Positions 8,226 through 18,400 of a DNA stretch of 48,625 bases are shown in pieces. Position numbers and translations under genes: made by a program. Position 1 is the first letter of the stretch, and the number at the start of each line of letters is the position of its first letter. The notes under the pieces are model-generated. The model saw only the letters and a list, made by a program, of their open reading frames with translations, had not been told where the DNA came from and did no database searches. This DNA comes from Pseudomonas pisciculturae. Its GTDB lineage: Bacteria > Pseudomonadota > Gammaproteobacteria > Pseudomonadales > Pseudomonadaceae. The stretch spans positions 1 through 48,625 of the forward strand of contig NZ_JACVZE010000015.1 in NCBI RefSeq assembly GCF_015461805.1, read 5' to 3'.

Positions 8226-8621
8226 ATGATCAATACCCTTCACCCATCGTCACACACCCGCACCACTGAGGCCTCCCCGAAGGCCGAGGCGTTGCGCATG
8301 GCCCCTGCGCCGGGCACCCCAGACCGAGTGGTCATTCGAGTCACGGTGACCGATCACAAGATGTTCCCGGCGGCAGAGCTTTTCCATGACCTCGCGGCAG
8401 CGCAGGGCATAGACAACGCCAGTGTCTCCATTGACGCGCCTCACTTCGCCCAATACACCACCCCGCCGCAAAAGGTGTGGCCGGTGAGCATCAGGTTTTA
8501 CCCAGACCGACCCAACGACGCGTTCAGCCCTGCCCTGCTGGAAAAGGTCAACGGCTTCGGCCAGCAAATAGAAAACAGGTTGCGCCAAGCCAGCATTGAA
8601 AATGTAGGCCCAGTCGCATAA
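8226..8621 (+). CDS. Hypothetical protein, 131 aa
   Basis: I do not recognise this protein. It is 131 residues with no signal peptide or membrane segment. After a Ser/Thr/Pro-rich start, a compact domain-like part runs from about residue 32 (TPDRVVIRVTVTDHKMF, then DLAAAQGIDNASVSIDAPHF, then VWPVSIRFYPDRPND). GGAAA lies about 8 bases upstream of the ATG. It is flanked by two hairpins (8174-8201 and 8627-8662), which suggests a single-gene transcript. Codon use is normal for the region, so it is likely a real gene, but no function can be assigned. Confidence 0.6.
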   Translation: MINTLHPSSHTRTTEASPKAEALRMAPAPGTPDRVVIRVTVTDHKMFPAAELFHDLAAAQGIDNASVSIDAPHFAQYTTPPQKVWPVSIRFYPDRPNDAFSPALLEKVNGFGQQIENRLRQASIENVGPVA

Positions 8622-8626
8622 CGCAG

Positions 8627-8662
8627 CAGGTCCAACGCTGAGCGCTCGGCTGCGGACCTGCA
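8627..8662. terminator. Hairpin after the 131-aa gene
   Basis: GCAGGTCC (8627-8634) pairs with GGACCTGC (8655-8662), and the 20-base loop can fold further. It begins 6 bases after the upstream stop. There is no T-run, so a terminator role is plausible but not proven. Confidence 0.35.
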
Positions 8663-8769
8663 CGCACTCGCTTTGGGCGGCTATGACGCGCCCCACGGCA
8701 GCGTTTGAGTGCCAGGCGCGTGATGTTTCTCTATGATATGGCCTTTCGCTCAACGCCCCAGGAAACCCC

Positions 8770-9261
8770 ATGCCCGCCCTCACCTTTCGCAACGCGCTCC
8801 CCGCCGATGCCGCTCGTTGCTTTGAAATCGAAATCAGCGCCTATGAAGGTGATGAAGCTGCGACCCTGGAGAAAATCGCCACGCGCATTGCTCAGTACCC
8901 GCAAGGCTTTTTGATCCTGGAGGCCGATCACGAAATCGTGGGGTTCATCAACAGTGGCTGCGCCCATGAGGTGGTGATGTCAGACGAGGCCTTCAAGGAG
9001 TTGGTGGGCCATTCGGCCGACGCGCCGAACGTGGTGGTCATGTCGGTGGTGGTCGACACGGCACATCAGGGCAAGGGCTATTCAAAACAGCTGATGACCG
9101 AGTTTGTGCAGCGCATGCACGCCATGGGCAAGCAGGCGATTCACTTGATGTGCAAGGAGCTGCACGTGGCGCTGTACACGCGCATGGGCTATCGGTACAC
9201 CCAACCATCCCCCTCTGAGCATGGCGGGATGGCGTGGCATGAAATGGTGATGGCCCTCTAA
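8770..9261 (+). CDS. GNAT family N-acetyltransferase
   Basis: A 163-residue acetyltransferase resembling the arylalkylamine N-acetyltransferase-like branch. It starts LTFRNALPADAARCFEIE, has motif A as VMSVVVDTAHQGKGYSKQLM (Q-G-K-G-Y-S), and ends with HVALYTRMGYRYTQPSPSEHGG and WHEMVM, as in many bacterial members. The acceptor is not known. AGGAAA lies just before the ATG. The MerR gene begins 28 bases downstream in the same direction, so the two may form an operon. Confidence 0.87.
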   Translation: MPALTFRNALPADAARCFEIEISAYEGDEAATLEKIATRIAQYPQGFLILEADHEIVGFINSGCAHEVVMSDEAFKELVGHSADAPNVVVMSVVVDTAHQGKGYSKQLMTEFVQRMHAMGKQAIHLMCKELHVALYTRMGYRYTQPSPSEHGGMAWHEMVMAL

Positions 9262-9289
9262 CCCCTCCCCCCGGTAAAGGACTACCTGC

Positions 9290-9721
9290 ATGTTTATTGG
9301 ACGCCTCGCCCAACTCACCGGCTGCACGCCGAAAGCCATCCGGCTGTATGAACAGATGGGCTTGATCAACACGCCTCAGCGTAGCGGTTGCTACCGCGTC
9401 TACGATGCGCACCATGTGCAAATGTTGCGTTTGATCCGCCACGCGCAGGTCGCAGGTTTTACGCTGGCGCAGATGGCGCCTTTGGTTGCCGCCAAGCAGG
9501 CACTGCGCGCCTTTCCCTTGGCGCTGGCCGACGAGGCCATCGATACCAAACGCGCAGAGGTAAACGCCAGGATCGCCGAGTTACAGGCCTTGGACCTGCA
9601 CCTGGCCGAGCTCAAGTGCCAGATGATTGCGCTGTTTGGCGCACCTCATACGGCTGCTCCGGTTGCCTGCCCAGGTACGCAAACGCCTCGCGCAACGCCT
9701 GCTGCGGCGCACGGGGGTTGA
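9290..9721 (+). CDS. MerR family transcriptional regulator
   Basis: A 143-residue regulator with the MerR winged helix at the N-terminus (IGRLAQLTGCTPKAIRLYEQ, then MGLINTPQRSGCYRVYD, then QMLRLIRHAQVAGFTLAQM) and a coiled-coil dimerisation helix at about 85-115. The C-terminal tail has no conserved metal-binding cysteine set; the single Cys in ELKCQM is not enough to call a metal sensor. The last 110 bases overlap the end of the epimerase gene on the other strand, so its Pro/Ala/Thr-rich tail (TAAPVACPGTQTPRATPAAA) may have arisen by read-through into antisense sequence. Confidence 0.82.
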   Translation: MFIGRLAQLTGCTPKAIRLYEQMGLINTPQRSGCYRVYDAHHVQMLRLIRHAQVAGFTLAQMAPLVAAKQALRAFPLALADEAIDTKRAEVNARIAELQALDLHLAELKCQMIALFGAPHTAAPVACPGTQTPRATPAAAHGG

Positions 9722-10619
9722 ACCCCAACTCGCTTCTGGCCTTGGTGATGTTGTACTGCTGACGCACGCGGTGAAAAAGGCGCACTTGACTGACCATAAG
9801 CCGGGCGGGCCGACCGGTCAGTTGCGCCCAGCGCTCTTGTAACCAGGCGACGCCCATCAGCATCCAGCGCGGTGCCGCAGGCGGGGTCCGGTAGCCCAAC
9901 AGGCCGGTCAGGTCGGCAAGGGACGATGAGTGTTCGTTAGCCAGCAGGTAGCGCTCACCCGACCGGCCTTTTTGCGCGGCGAGTAGCATGCCTTTGGCGA
10001 CATCACGTACATCGACAAAATTGAAGTGAAAGCCTGGGTCCAACGGCAATTGACGCGCCCTGACCGTGTGCAGGAAGCCCAAGGTATCCGTCAAACGGCC
10101 TGCGTTGGGGCCTATCATCGCCGAGGGCAACACCGAGACCATCCACAGGCCCAGGGCCTCGGCGGTTTGCCACGCCATACGTTCAGAGAGGATTTTGGAA
10201 CGGTAGTAGGCGTTGTCAGTGCTTGCGTTCCACTGGGTTTCATCCAACCGGCTACCGTCATGACCAACCGCCGCCACCGAGCTCACATAGACCACGCGCT
10301 TGACCCCCGCCTGGCTGGCGGCGCGTAGCACCGTGCACGTGCCCTGCACATTGGGCTCGATGATCTCTGCTTGAGGATTTCGGGCCCAGTGCTTGAACAC
10401 GGCGGCCACCTGAAACAACACCTCCACACCCTCCATGGCGCTAAGCATCGCCGGCCCATCCAACAGCTCGGCGTGCACCAGCTCGCATGCAAGGCCCGCA
10501 AAAGGCGCCCGGTTGTGGATATCGCGCACACCCGCACGAACAGTGTGGCCTTGCTCCAGCAACTCCCTGACCAGGTTATTGCCCAGGTGCCCGTTGGCGC
10601 CCGTTACCAGACATAACAT
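9612..10619 (-). CDS. NAD-dependent epimerase / reductase (extended SDR)
   Basis: A 335-residue extended short-chain dehydrogenase of the dihydroflavonol-4-reductase-like type. The Rossmann glycine motif is LVTGANGHLGNN at the very start, the catalytic Ser region is VVYVSSVAAVG, and the catalytic Tyr-Lys is YYRSK. The open frame extends to 11045, but ATG 10619 has AAGGA upstream and puts the NAD-binding motif at the N-terminus as expected. The substrate is unknown. Its 3' end overlaps the MerR gene by 110 bases, tail to tail. It diverges from a small acetyltransferase gene with 112 bases between. Confidence 0.85.
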   Translation of the reverse strand: MLCLVTGANGHLGNNLVRELLEQGHTVRAGVRDIHNRAPFAGLACELVHAELLDGPAMLSAMEGVEVLFQVAAVFKHWARNPQAEIIEPNVQGTCTVLRAASQAGVKRVVYVSSVAAVGHDGSRLDETQWNASTDNAYYRSKILSERMAWQTAEALGLWMVSVLPSAMIGPNAGRLTDTLGFLHTVRARQLPLDPGFHFNFVDVRDVAKGMLLAAQKGRSGERYLLANEHSSSLADLTGLLGYRTPPAAPRWMLMGVAWLQERWAQLTGRPARLMVSQVRLFHRVRQQYNITKARSELGFNPRAPQQALREAFAYLGRQPEQPYEVRQTAQSSGT

Positions 10620-10731
10620 GCTTATCGTCCTTTTTTCGCGTAGTGAACCCTGCGGCAAGCGCGGCGAAAAAAGCATAAAGTCTGCCCCTTGGGACAGAGT
10701 CAAGGCTTGGCACAAAGAGGAGTCCAATACG

Positions 10732-11157
10732 ATGCAAAACCCCGTCATTGAAATCGGCGACCAACCCAACCCCGAAGCCGAACGCCTCCTGGGCAACGGC
10801 CTGGCGGTGTTCAACGAGGCCGTCACCGGTTTCAACGATCGCCAGCCGTTGACGGTGCTGATCAAAGCGCCGGCCACTGGGCAGATACTCGGCGGCATCA
10901 CCGGCAAAACCACCTTGGGCATGGCCTTTCTCGACCTGTTCCACTTGCCTGACTCTCTACGCGGTTGGGGCCTTGGCAGCCAGTTGCTGCACGCCTTCGA
11001 AAACGAAGCGCGGCGTCGGGGTTGCCGCACGGCGGTGTTGTACACCCTAAGCTTCCAGGCGCCAGGGTTTTACGAGAAGCACGGCTGGGTAACGTTCGGT
11101 GAGCTGCCCTGCGAGCCTGAGGGCAGCAGCCGGCTGTTTCTCTCTAAACAGCTGTGA
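10732..11157 (+). CDS. GNAT family N-acetyltransferase
   Basis: A 141-residue acetyltransferase. The motif A region reads FLDLFHLPDSLRGWGLGSQL (R-G-W-G-L-G), followed by RRRGCRTAVLYTLSFQAPGF and YEKHGWVTFGEL, a typical motif B ending. The substrate is unknown. The longer open frame starts at 10435, inside the antisense epimerase gene, but ATG 10732 has AGAGGAG at good spacing. It lies 119 bases upstream of the sigma-factor gene and is not obviously part of that iron cassette. Confidence 0.83.
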   Translation: MQNPVIEIGDQPNPEAERLLGNGLAVFNEAVTGFNDRQPLTVLIKAPATGQILGGITGKTTLGMAFLDLFHLPDSLRGWGLGSQLLHAFENEARRRGCRTAVLYTLSFQAPGFYEKHGWVTFGELPCEPEGSSRLFLSKQL

Positions 11158-11194
11158 GAAAAACAGAATCAACACCGCCAGCCCCACCCCAATA

Positions 11195-11213
11195 GCAAAC
11201 TAATATCATTTGC
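11195..11213. promoter_or_regulatory. Possible Fur box before the ECF sigma gene
   Basis: GCAAACTAATATCATTTGC is an imperfect inverted repeat that matches the 19-bp Fur consensus at about 12 positions; the right half (ATCATTTGC) matches better than the left. It lies 63 bases upstream of the sigma-factor ATG, as expected for iron repression of a FecI-type gene. Evidence is sequence likeness only. Confidence 0.45.
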
Positions 11214-11276
11214 GTGCATCTCTGCGCTTTGGTTTAATCGCGACCAATTCTTATTTGCACGCTATATTTGCGCCGG

Positions 11277-11798
11277 ATGGGCTGTGTGTCGACCTCTTTT
11301 ACTCACCTCTACGGCACCCATCATGGCTGGCTGCTCGGCTTGCTGCGCCGGCGCTTGAGCGACCGCTGGGATGCCGCCGACCTGGCCCATGACACGTTTA
11401 TCCGCATTCTCAACCGCCCGCCGGCCGAGAGCGACCCAGTGCGCCAACGCTCCTACCTGGCCACCATCGCCCGCGGCCTGTGCATCGACCATTGGCGCCG
11501 TCGCCAACTCGAACGCGCCTGGCTGCAAACCCTGGCCGACGCACCGCAAGCGTTGCAACCGTCACCGGAGCAACGGGCGATCATCGTCGAGACGCTTGTT
11601 GAGGTGGACGCGATGCTCGCCCGTCTGCCAAAGAACGTCAGTGAAGCCTTCCTACTCGCCCAGTTGCACGGCATGCCCTACAAAGAGATCGCCGTTCAGC
11701 TTGGCGTCGGCGAGCGCATGGTCAAGAAGTACATGGCCCAAGCCCTGTTGCACTGCGCCATCCTGGAAGCCGAACTCGACGGAATGCTGGTGCAATGA
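11277..11798 (+). CDS. ECF sigma factor, FecI/FpvI type
   Basis: A 173-residue sigma factor of the iron-starvation group. Region 2 is visible as FTHLYGTHHGWLLGLLRRRL and ADLAHDTFIRIL, and region 4 as LPKNVSEAFLLAQLHGMPYK followed by EIAVQLGVGERMVKKYMAQA. It should direct RNA polymerase to the receptor gene downstream when the cognate siderophore is bound. An in-frame TTG at 11268 is also possible; ATG 11277 is preferred as the more usual codon. The stop overlaps the next start (ATGA, 11795-11798), so it is translationally coupled with the FecR-type gene. A possible Fur box is upstream. Confidence 0.9.
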   Translation: MGCVSTSFTHLYGTHHGWLLGLLRRRLSDRWDAADLAHDTFIRILNRPPAESDPVRQRSYLATIARGLCIDHWRRRQLERAWLQTLADAPQALQPSPEQRAIIVETLVEVDAMLARLPKNVSEAFLLAQLHGMPYKEIAVQLGVGERMVKKYMAQALLHCAILEAELDGMLVQ

Positions 11799-12745
11799 GC
11801 ACCCCCGGTAAACTCAGCCACGCCAGCCTGGAGCAAGCCGCGCACTGGTATGTGCGCTTGCAGGATCAAGGCTGCGCCCTGGAGCAACTGCGTTGGCAAG
11901 CCTGGGTTGCGCAAAACCCCGAACACCTGGCCGCCTGGCAGTATGTGCAGCGGGTGAGCCAGCGTTTTGCCCCGTTGCAGCAACAAGCCCATGGCGCGAG
12001 CCGCGCCCTGCGCAGCTCACGACGCCAAACGCTCAAGACCCTGTTGGTGGTGTGCGGCGGCTCGGCACTGGCCTGGAGCAGTTGGCGTAATACCACCTTG
12101 CCGCGGCTGGTGGGCGGCTGGAGCGCGGACTACGCCACCACCCACGGCGAGACCCGCGATGCATTGCTGGCCGATGGCAGCCATGTGTGGCTCAACGCAT
12201 TGAGCGCGCTGGATGTGCGTTTTGATGCGACACAACGCCTGTTGCAACTGCGCTTTGGCGAAGTGTTGATCGACACGGCCAAAGACAGCCGTCGGCCATT
12301 TTTGGTCGAGACTGAACACGGGCACATGCAAGCGCTGGGCACCCGATTCAGCGTGCTGCAAGGCGACAAACACACGCAACTCAACGTCTTCGACGGCCGG
12401 GTGCAGGTCACCACCCTCGACCAGCACGTACGCATCATCGAAGCCGGCCAGCAAGTGTCATTCAACCGTGACGGTTTCAAGCCAACCGCATTAGCCTCCC
12501 CTGCCCGCGAAGCCTGGAGCCGTGGCCTGTTGCTGGCCGATAACCTGCCGCTCGGCGACTTGATCGCCGAACTCAACCGTTATCGCCCAGGCCATCTGGG
12601 CTGCGACCCGGCCGTGGCGCAACTGCCGGTGATGGGTTCGTTCCCCCTCAAAGACAGCGATCACGCGCTGCACCTGCTGCAAGCGGCGCTGCCAATCAGG
12701 GTTGATCGCGTGATGCCGTGGTGGGTATCGGTCGGGCCACAGTAA
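11795..12745 (+). CDS. FecR-type anti-sigma / sigma regulator
   Basis: A 316-residue inner-membrane sensor of the FecR family. The cytoplasmic N-terminus has the typical block ASLEQAAHWYVRLQDQG and WQAWVAQNPEHLAAW. A single transmembrane segment is at about 80-98 (TLLVVCGGSALAWSS). The periplasmic FecR domain contains the conserved GETRDALLADGSHVWLNALS and GTRFSVLQGDKHTQLNVFDG. It should carry the signal from the TonB receptor's N-terminal domain to the sigma factor, whose gene overlaps its start by 4 bases. Confidence 0.92.
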   Translation: MSTPGKLSHASLEQAAHWYVRLQDQGCALEQLRWQAWVAQNPEHLAAWQYVQRVSQRFAPLQQQAHGASRALRSSRRQTLKTLLVVCGGSALAWSSWRNTTLPRLVGGWSADYATTHGETRDALLADGSHVWLNALSALDVRFDATQRLLQLRFGEVLIDTAKDSRRPFLVETEHGHMQALGTRFSVLQGDKHTQLNVFDGRVQVTTLDQHVRIIEAGQQVSFNRDGFKPTALASPAREAWSRGLLLADNLPLGDLIAELNRYRPGHLGCDPAVAQLPVMGSFPLKDSDHALHLLQAALPIRVDRVMPWWVSVGPQ

Positions 12746-12845
12746 AAAACATTCACGCGCCAGTTCCCTTTTTTAAAACTCGTTCGGTTAACCCTGCAGA
12801 CGTTTTCAATTCGCCGATCGATTTGATCCAAAGGGACACACCCTC

Positions 12846-15308
12846 ATGCCACAACCTGCCCGCTTCGCGCTGCGCCCATTGGCGCTGGCCACCTCGCTGT
12901 TTTGCCTCGGCACGCCAATGGTGCACGCCGCCGACTCACCTTCGACCCAGGAGGCCGCCCGCGCTTATCGCATCGCGGCGGGCTCCCTGGTGGGTGTGCT
13001 GAACAGCTTCGCCGAGCAATCGGGCATTTTTATCGCAGGCCATAACAACCTCGCCACCGGCAAAACCAGCCCCGGCCTCGATGGCAACTACACCCCGGCA
13101 GCCGGTTTGCAGCGCCTGTTGCAGGGCAGCGGGTTGCAGGCCCTGCCCCAAGGCAATAACGGCTACGTGCTGGAGCTGACCCCAGCGAACACCGGCGCCC
13201 TGGAGCTGGGCGCCACCACCATTTCCGGCCAAGACCTGGGCGCCACTACCGAAGACACCCGTTCCTACACCACAGGCTCCATGGCCTCAGCCACCGGCCT
13301 GGCGCTGTCAATGCGCGAAACCCCACAATCGGTCACCGTCATCACCCGCCAGCAGATGGACGATCAGGGTTCCAACAGCATCGCCGACACCTTGCGCCGC
13401 GCCCCCGGCGTGAGCGTGCAGAACTACGACAGCGAGCGCTGGGAATTCTCCAGCCGTGGCCTGCCGATCACCAACTTCCAGTACGACGGCGTCAACTCCA
13501 CTTACGACGGCGTGTACGACTACGGCACCACCAGCACCGATATGGCGGTGTACGACCACCTGGAAATCATCAAGGGCTCGGCCGGCCTGCTGAGCGGCTC
13601 CGGCGACCCGTCGGCCACGGTCAACCTGATTCGCAAAAAGCCGACGGCTGCATTCAAAGCTTCGATCACCCAAACCTTTGGTTCCTGGGACAACTATCGC
13701 ACCGAAGGCGATATCTCCGGCCCTTTGACCGAGTCTGGCAATGTGCGCGGGCGTTTTGTCGGCGTGTACCAGGACCGCCAGTCGTACCTGGACCACTACC
13801 AAAACACCAAGGACATCGCCTACGGCATCCTTGAAGCCGACCTCACGCCCGACACGCTGCTGACCTTCGGCATCGACCAACAAAACACCCGCTCACGCGG
13901 TGCCAGCTGGACCGGTTTCCCGATGTACTTCAGCGACGGCTCACGCACGAACTTCTCGCGCTCGTTCAACCCGGCCGCCGACTGGAGCCGCCGCGACTTC
14001 AACAACCAGACGCTCTTCGCCTCGGTGCAGCAAAAACTGGCCAATGACTGGTCGCTCAAGGTCAGCCTCGACCGCAAGCGCAGCCAGCACGACACCCTGC
14101 TCGCCTCTGCCAGCGGCGGTAACCCAGACCCGGTGACCGGCGACGGCATGTACATGTTCATGGGCAAGTACAAGGGCGACCAGGTGCAAAACACCCTGGA
14201 CGTCAACCTCAGCGGGCCCTTCAGCCTGTTGGGCCGTGAGCATGAATTGATCATGGGCTTCATGGCCACCCGCTCCAAACAGGATGTACCGGTGTACGGC
14301 TCGATCTACCCGCCAGTGGGCGGCAGTATTTTCGACTGGCACGGCGAATACGCCAAACCGGACATCCCGCGCAGCGGCCAGAACGATATCGTGCAACGCC
14401 AGACCGGTGCCTACCTGGCCACCCGTTTGAAACCTACCGATGACCTGTCGGTGATCCTTGGCGCTCGCGTCAGTAACTTCAGCGGCACCGACACTACCGA
14501 TTTCTACGACCCGACCAAGGCCGACAACCGCACCACCTACCACCAGAGCGGCGTGGTCACCCCCTACGCCGGCATCGTCTACGACCTCAACGACACCTGG
14601 TCGGTCTACACCAGTTACACCCAGATCTACCGCCCGCAAACCAGCAAGGATGCTGACCGCAAGCTGCTCGACCCGATCGAAGGCCAAACTTACGAGGCTG
14701 GCATCAAGGCCGCGTTCTACGATGGCCGCCTGAACGCCAGTTTTGCCGCGTTCCGCATCGAGCAGGACAACGTCGCCGAGTACGTCTCAGGCTTCGAGAC
14801 CGACTCGGTATATCGCCCGGTTGCCGGTGCGACCACCAAAGGGTTTGAAGCAGAACTGTCGGGTGAGGTGCTGGACGGCTGGAACCTCTCCGCCGGCTAC
14901 ACCTACCAGCACACCCGCGATGCCAATGACGGCTACGTCTACAGCTCAGTGCTGCAAACCACCACGCCGCAACAGGTGGTGCGTCTGTTCAGCAGCTACC
15001 GCCTGCCCGGTGCACTGGAGAATCTCACCGTGGGCGGCGGCGTGAACTGGCAGAGCGAGTTCTTCGGCAACGTGTTCCAACCTGACCCGAATGACACAGT
15101 CAACTTCGGCCAGTACGCACGCATCACCCAAGACAGCTACTACCTGGTGGACCTGATGGCGCGCTACCGCTTCAACGAGCACCTGAGCACCACGCTGAAC
15201 ATGAAGAATCTGTTCGACAAAAAGTACTACACCGGCCTGGGCAACTTCGGCACCGGTTTCTACGGTGAACCGCGCAGCCTGCAACTGTCGACCAAGTGGG
15301 ACTTCTGA
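12846..15308 (+). CDS. TonB-dependent siderophore receptor with STN domain
   Basis: An 820-residue outer-membrane receptor of the FpvA-like transducing type. It has a signal peptide to about residue 28 (MVHAADS), an STN signalling domain (about 40-118), a TonB-box/linker region, a plug (ETPQSVTVITRQQMDDQGSN, then EIIKGSAGLLSGSGDPSATV and NLIRKKPT) and a beta-barrel ending in the terminal Phe of STKWDF. The plug resembles receptors for pyoverdine or hydroxamate ferri-siderophores; the exact ligand cannot be read. Together with the sigma factor and FecR protein it forms a cell-surface signalling cassette. A 100-base gap upstream should hold its sigma-dependent promoter, but I found no clear consensus there. 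Two hairpins follow the stop. Confidence 0.93.
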   Translation: MPQPARFALRPLALATSLFCLGTPMVHAADSPSTQEAARAYRIAAGSLVGVLNSFAEQSGIFIAGHNNLATGKTSPGLDGNYTPAAGLQRLLQGSGLQALPQGNNGYVLELTPANTGALELGATTISGQDLGATTEDTRSYTTGSMASATGLALSMRETPQSVTVITRQQMDDQGSNSIADTLRRAPGVSVQNYDSERWEFSSRGLPITNFQYDGVNSTYDGVYDYGTTSTDMAVYDHLEIIKGSAGLLSGSGDPSATVNLIRKKPTAAFKASITQTFGSWDNYRTEGDISGPLTESGNVRGRFVGVYQDRQSYLDHYQNTKDIAYGILEADLTPDTLLTFGIDQQNTRSRGASWTGFPMYFSDGSRTNFSRSFNPAADWSRRDFNNQTLFASVQQKLANDWSLKVSLDRKRSQHDTLLASASGGNPDPVTGDGMYMFMGKYKGDQVQNTLDVNLSGPFSLLGREHELIMGFMATRSKQDVPVYGSIYPPVGGSIFDWHGEYAKPDIPRSGQNDIVQRQTGAYLATRLKPTDDLSVILGARVSNFSGTDTTDFYDPTKADNRTTYHQSGVVTPYAGIVYDLNDTWSVYTSYTQIYRPQTSKDADRKLLDPIEGQTYEAGIKAAFYDGRLNASFAAFRIEQDNVAEYVSGFETDSVYRPVAGATTKGFEAELSGEVLDGWNLSAGYTYQHTRDANDGYVYSSVLQTTTPQQVVRLFSSYRLPGALENLTVGGGVNWQSEFFGNVFQPDPNDTVNFGQYARITQDSYYLVDLMARYRFNEHLSTTLNMKNLFDKKYYTGLGNFGTGFYGEPRSLQLSTKWDF

Positions 15309-15318
15309 GCCCCTACTC

Positions 15319-15364
15319 GGGTGGCTGATTTAAGCCACCCCTCGACAGGAAGCGCCTCCTGTCG
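15319..15364 (+). terminator. Two tandem hairpins after the receptor gene
   Basis: The first hairpin is GGGTGGCT (15319-15326) with AGCCACCC (15333-15340). The second is CGACAGGA (15343-15350) with TCCTGTCG (15357-15364). Both stems are perfect 8-bp. They begin 11 bases after the receptor stop and separate it from the large gene downstream. T-runs are lacking. Confidence 0.5.
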
Positions 15365-15421
15365 GCCAGCACCAGAGCATTGGACGATGCAGGCTCACTT
15401 TACCCAGCGAGCCTCACCGTC

Positions 15422-18400
15422 ATGGACCATCTGCGTTATTTCACCCAACCCATTGAAAGCCTCTTCCCTTCAGCCGCCTATCTGAGCCATGCGCAAAGCA
15501 TGGAACTCAAGGCCAGCCAGACCCTGGCCGCTAACCTGATCAACACGCTGTCAGTGGCGTTGGGTCCAACCCCGCCGCGTACGATTGAAGGGCTGCGCGT
15601 CACCGTTCCCGAAGACTCAATACTCAGCAGCTGGCTGGCCGCTTACTGGAAAGCGATCAATCAACCGGCTTTTTTGGACTGGGCGGATGCCCTGGACCTG
15701 GACCTGCCAACCCTGTGCCTGCAAGGCACCCGTTTGCAGGTGAGGAAACATGCGCCCCATCACGCGCCGTTGCACACCTTCACGCTGGCCGATGATTCGG
15801 GATGGCGAGAAGTGGCCTACCCGATCCTGGCGATCACCCAAGTGATCGACACCGGCAACCTTGGCCTGTCCTATATTGGCAACCGTTTCGAAATCGAAGA
15901 CCGCACACTGCCCTTGAAACTGGCGCTTGCCTTCCATGGCTACCCGCTACCCGACAACAGCTTGCAGGTTCAGGTAATTATCGATGAGCTACGCGCGCTC
16001 AACGGTTTCCCAGGCATTGATGACAGCGGCCACAGCAAGTCTGTCATTCACAGCGAGCTGAAAAACCAGCAGCTGGACTACCAAGAGTTGATTCGCACAC
16101 TGGAAGAAACCCGCAACGGCGGCCAAAGTTTTGATTGGCTCAAGGTGTACCGCAAACACATCACATTGGGCTCTGACTCGCTGCTGGCCCACACCATGAA
16201 AAACGCCACCCGACTGCTGGGCGCGCTCATCGGCAAACTGGGCCTCGACGACGACGCCGAACACACCGCCATCTACTACTACGATTACGAAATGCGCGCG
16301 CTCTGCCTGCTCCCGCCCAGCCGCCAGAACAGCACCCGTTGTATTCCGCCCTACAATACGCCGCAGTGGCAAGAGTTGGAGCGACTGGCCAACACGCTCC
16401 AGAGCAATGTGTACCTGGATGAGACGTTCAGCGTTGCCTCCCTGCTGTCCGTCTACGGTATCGAACGCCCGGCCAGCGGGGGCGATTTGACTCAATTGCT
16501 TGAGTTGTTACATCAATGGTCGCCACCTGTCGTGCCCTACGTCAGCGAATGGGCACGCTCCTTCGCCGCGGTGTATGCCCATCGCAAGTACCTGGGCCTG
16601 CTCAATGATCGCTACCACATGCAAATCGCACTGCAACATACCTGCTCAGGTAAACCAGCGGCCGCCAGCATTGAGCTAAACCGGATAGTCGACATGGACC
16701 CGGATGTCTTCGGGGCTGAGCTGGAGAAGGCCCGGCAATTGCTGTTGAAGCTCACAGAGCACCCGGACTTCATCGCCCTGCGCGCCGCCAAAGGCATTGA
16801 CCCGGGCAGCCATGTGTTGCTCACCGTTACGCATATGGGCGCCCGAGGGCTGGACGGGCAGTGGAAGCAACTCAATACCGACGTACTGGAGAATGAACAC
16901 CTGCGAACGCTGCTGGCACCGGTGTTGATTGCCGCCCGAAACAACGGAGGCGAATTGCGCAGCACTGGCGAGGTCTCCCTCAAGCAGGCGCTCACGCTCG
17001 GTGGAGTCGAATTGCCGCACAACGCAGGTGAAGCACTGAAGACCGCTCGCCTGCTGGCAATCCCGTTGACCATCAAGCCTCAATCCAGCCATTACTGGCG
17101 TGCGCTGACACTGGCGCAGCCTTCGCGCTGGACCTTGTCGCAGACCCAGAACCAGCTGATCCTCGATATCAGTCGGCGCGCCCTTCCAGAAACGTATACC
17201 CACCTGTTTACCTATCTGAGCGAACCGATCCTGAAGGACAAGCCAGTGAGTGACGTGCGCGCCGAAGCGGACTTTTTGCTGACACTCCTACTGCATTCGG
17301 CCCGCGCCCAGGCGCTCGGCGAAGAGTTGTCAAACTACGTCGATTGGCATGGGCGCGACGCCGGCGAAACCACCACCCGTGCCAGCCGTAAAGCAATGGT
17401 GCTGGCCGCGCTGATACTGAGCCTGGACCCTGCATTGAACGCACCACAGGGCTCGATCAACGTGTTCGATCTGACAGACAGCTACCTTTGGGGCGAGTCC
17501 CTTGCGTTCGTCCGCGAAATCATCGAGGTCAGCCTGACGGCGCTTTCCCGCCCAACAGCAGCCCTGGCCGCACACGTGCTGCTGTCCAACAAGTCGCCGG
17601 AGTTCCTGATTCGCAATATCCCGGCATCGTTGCCCTACATGACCTCCCAAGCCTGGGTGCTGTTCAAACACTACGTCATGCACACCGAGCAGGAACTGTC
17701 GGGCTCGTCTCGTCAGCTGAGCTACGACGATTTCATGACCCTCACCCACCTGCCGGCGTCAGCCAGCTGGACACGGTTTATCAACCATAACAATGCAACC
17801 GCGCCGATTGTTGATTGGGCGGTCGCCAATGGGGTATTGGCAAAGGGTGAGACTTACACTGCCCTTGAGATCAACGACGCCATCAGGGCGCTCAACGAAC
17901 AACGCGAGCGCCTGAAAAACGCGCTGGAGACGTTTTCTGCAGCATTCGTTTCACTTCACGATACGGCGCTTCAAGACCTGGAGCGGGTCTACCCGCAACA
18001 GACTGAGCTGCAAGCGCCTATTATGGAGTCTTCGCCGGATACAAAGCAGTACACCCTTGTCGAGTTGCACATGGCAGGTGAGCTTAAGGCCCAGGCCAAG
18101 CGTTGGCGTACGTCCGAAGGCAACCTCGACTTCCCGCAACTGGCGAAAGACTTCCACCAACTGAACAATATCAATGTCCGATTCGCCAGCGCCTTCGCCC
18201 AGCGCCTGGACCAGTTACAGGTGGCGTATGTGGAGACCCTCAAATACTGGTTATCGCAGTTATCGCTGCCAAGGCGCGAAGCCCTGGAATACGGACAGGT
18301 GGAGTGCTTCAGCCTCAGTAAGGCGACCACTCAAGGCAGGTTTGCAACACTGGTCCACGTCCAGTATTTCAGCGACCGGTATTTCTATGAGTTTTTCCCC

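Noticed and set aside
9290..9721. Metal-sensing MerR (CadR/PbrR or CueR type)
   Set aside because: The C-terminal part lacks the conserved cysteine pattern; only one Cys is near the expected region.
12746..12845. PvdS/FpvI-type promoter before the first TonB receptor
   Set aside because: A TAAAA and a CGT are present, but the 22-base spacing does not fit the known 16-base form, so I did not call it.
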